DNA of 6,065 bases from Clostridiales bacterium (GTDB lineage Bacteria; Bacillota; Clostridia; Oscillospirales; Acutalibacteraceae): contig JAAYFA010000186.1 of assembly GCA_012728445.1 (NCBI GenBank), positions 1 to 6,065 of the forward strand, given 5' to 3'. Numbering within the stretch: the first letter of the stretch is position 1; every line of letters begins with the position of its first letter. Position numbers and translations under genes: made by a program. A model generated the notes under the pieces. It made no database searches. It saw nothing but the letters and a program-made list of their open reading frames with translations, and had not been told where the DNA came from. Positions 5,943-6,065 of the stretch are shown in pieces.

Positions 5943-6065
5943 GACAAACTGACAAATATATTGAGGACTATGAGGGTGAAAGATTTACTCATCGTAATTT
6001 CTCCAGTCATAAAGTATTCGCTACAAATACCGCGTTCTGACTGCGATTCATAAAATTTTGATGAT
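5943..6065. other. Downstream intergenic end of the window
   Basis: No supported gene is present. TTGACAAACTGACAAATA at 5941-5958 (its first two bases belong to the terminator T-run) resembles the start of the operator array at 1190-1207, but no -10 box stands at a proper distance. A 27-codon frame from ATG 5970 to TAA 6053 and a minus-strand frame open from the right edge to about 5918 look like chance. Confidence 0.5.

Noticed and set aside
5918..6065. Minus-strand frame open from the right edge, with GGAG 8 bases before an inner ATG
   Set aside because: It is under 50 codons, overlaps the channel terminator hairpin, and has no recognisable sequence. A frame of this length is expected by chance.
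1..6065. CRISPR array, tRNA, rRNA or insertion-sequence gene
   Set aside because: No regularly spaced repeats, no cloverleaf-like or rRNA-like sequence and no transposase motif were seen on either strand.

Overview
The window looks like a chromosomal piece of a Gram-positive bacterium of the Clostridia type (Firmicutes) with roughly balanced GC. The reasons are strong AAGGAGG-type ribosome binding sites, probable TTG starts, sigma-A promoters, a lipobox-bearing ABC binding protein, and a GntR-RCK_C regulator of the BusR type. The organism assignment is an inference; no rRNA or other marker gene is present.

Layout, all genes on the + strand. Positions 1-437 hold no gene I can support. They contain a large palindromic hairpin (38-106), a smaller hairpin (121-137) and an AT-rich stretch leading to a promoter (438-466). 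A BusR-like regulator follows (503-1129) and ends in a terminator (1148-1191). That terminator abuts a near-consensus promoter (1190-1218), which is overlaid by five copies of a TGACAACT element (1190-1262). Next comes a four-gene compatible-solute (glycine betaine/carnitine/choline type) ABC importer of the OpuC family: ATPase with CBS pair (1281-2408), permease (2405-3049), permease (3046-3645) and lipoprotein binding protein (3674-4573). It is closed by a very strong terminator (4587-4627). Immediately after it is a YbdG/MscM-type MscS-family channel (4653-5900) with its own terminator (5903-5942). The last 120 bases carry no convincing gene.

How it works together (inference from family knowledge): the importer accumulates osmolytes when the medium is salty, and the MscS-family protein handles turgor. 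The regulator, whose family senses the second messenger c-di-AMP, probably represses the importer from the operator array. The ATPase carries a CBS pair, the module through which c-di-AMP inhibits OpuC in some Firmicutes. The locus therefore reads as an osmolyte-homeostasis module with likely control at both transcription and transport activity. The components are known families. The less ordinary parts are the operator arrangement, the linkage to a YbdG-type channel downstream of a terminator, the permuted gene order, and the upstream palindromic element.
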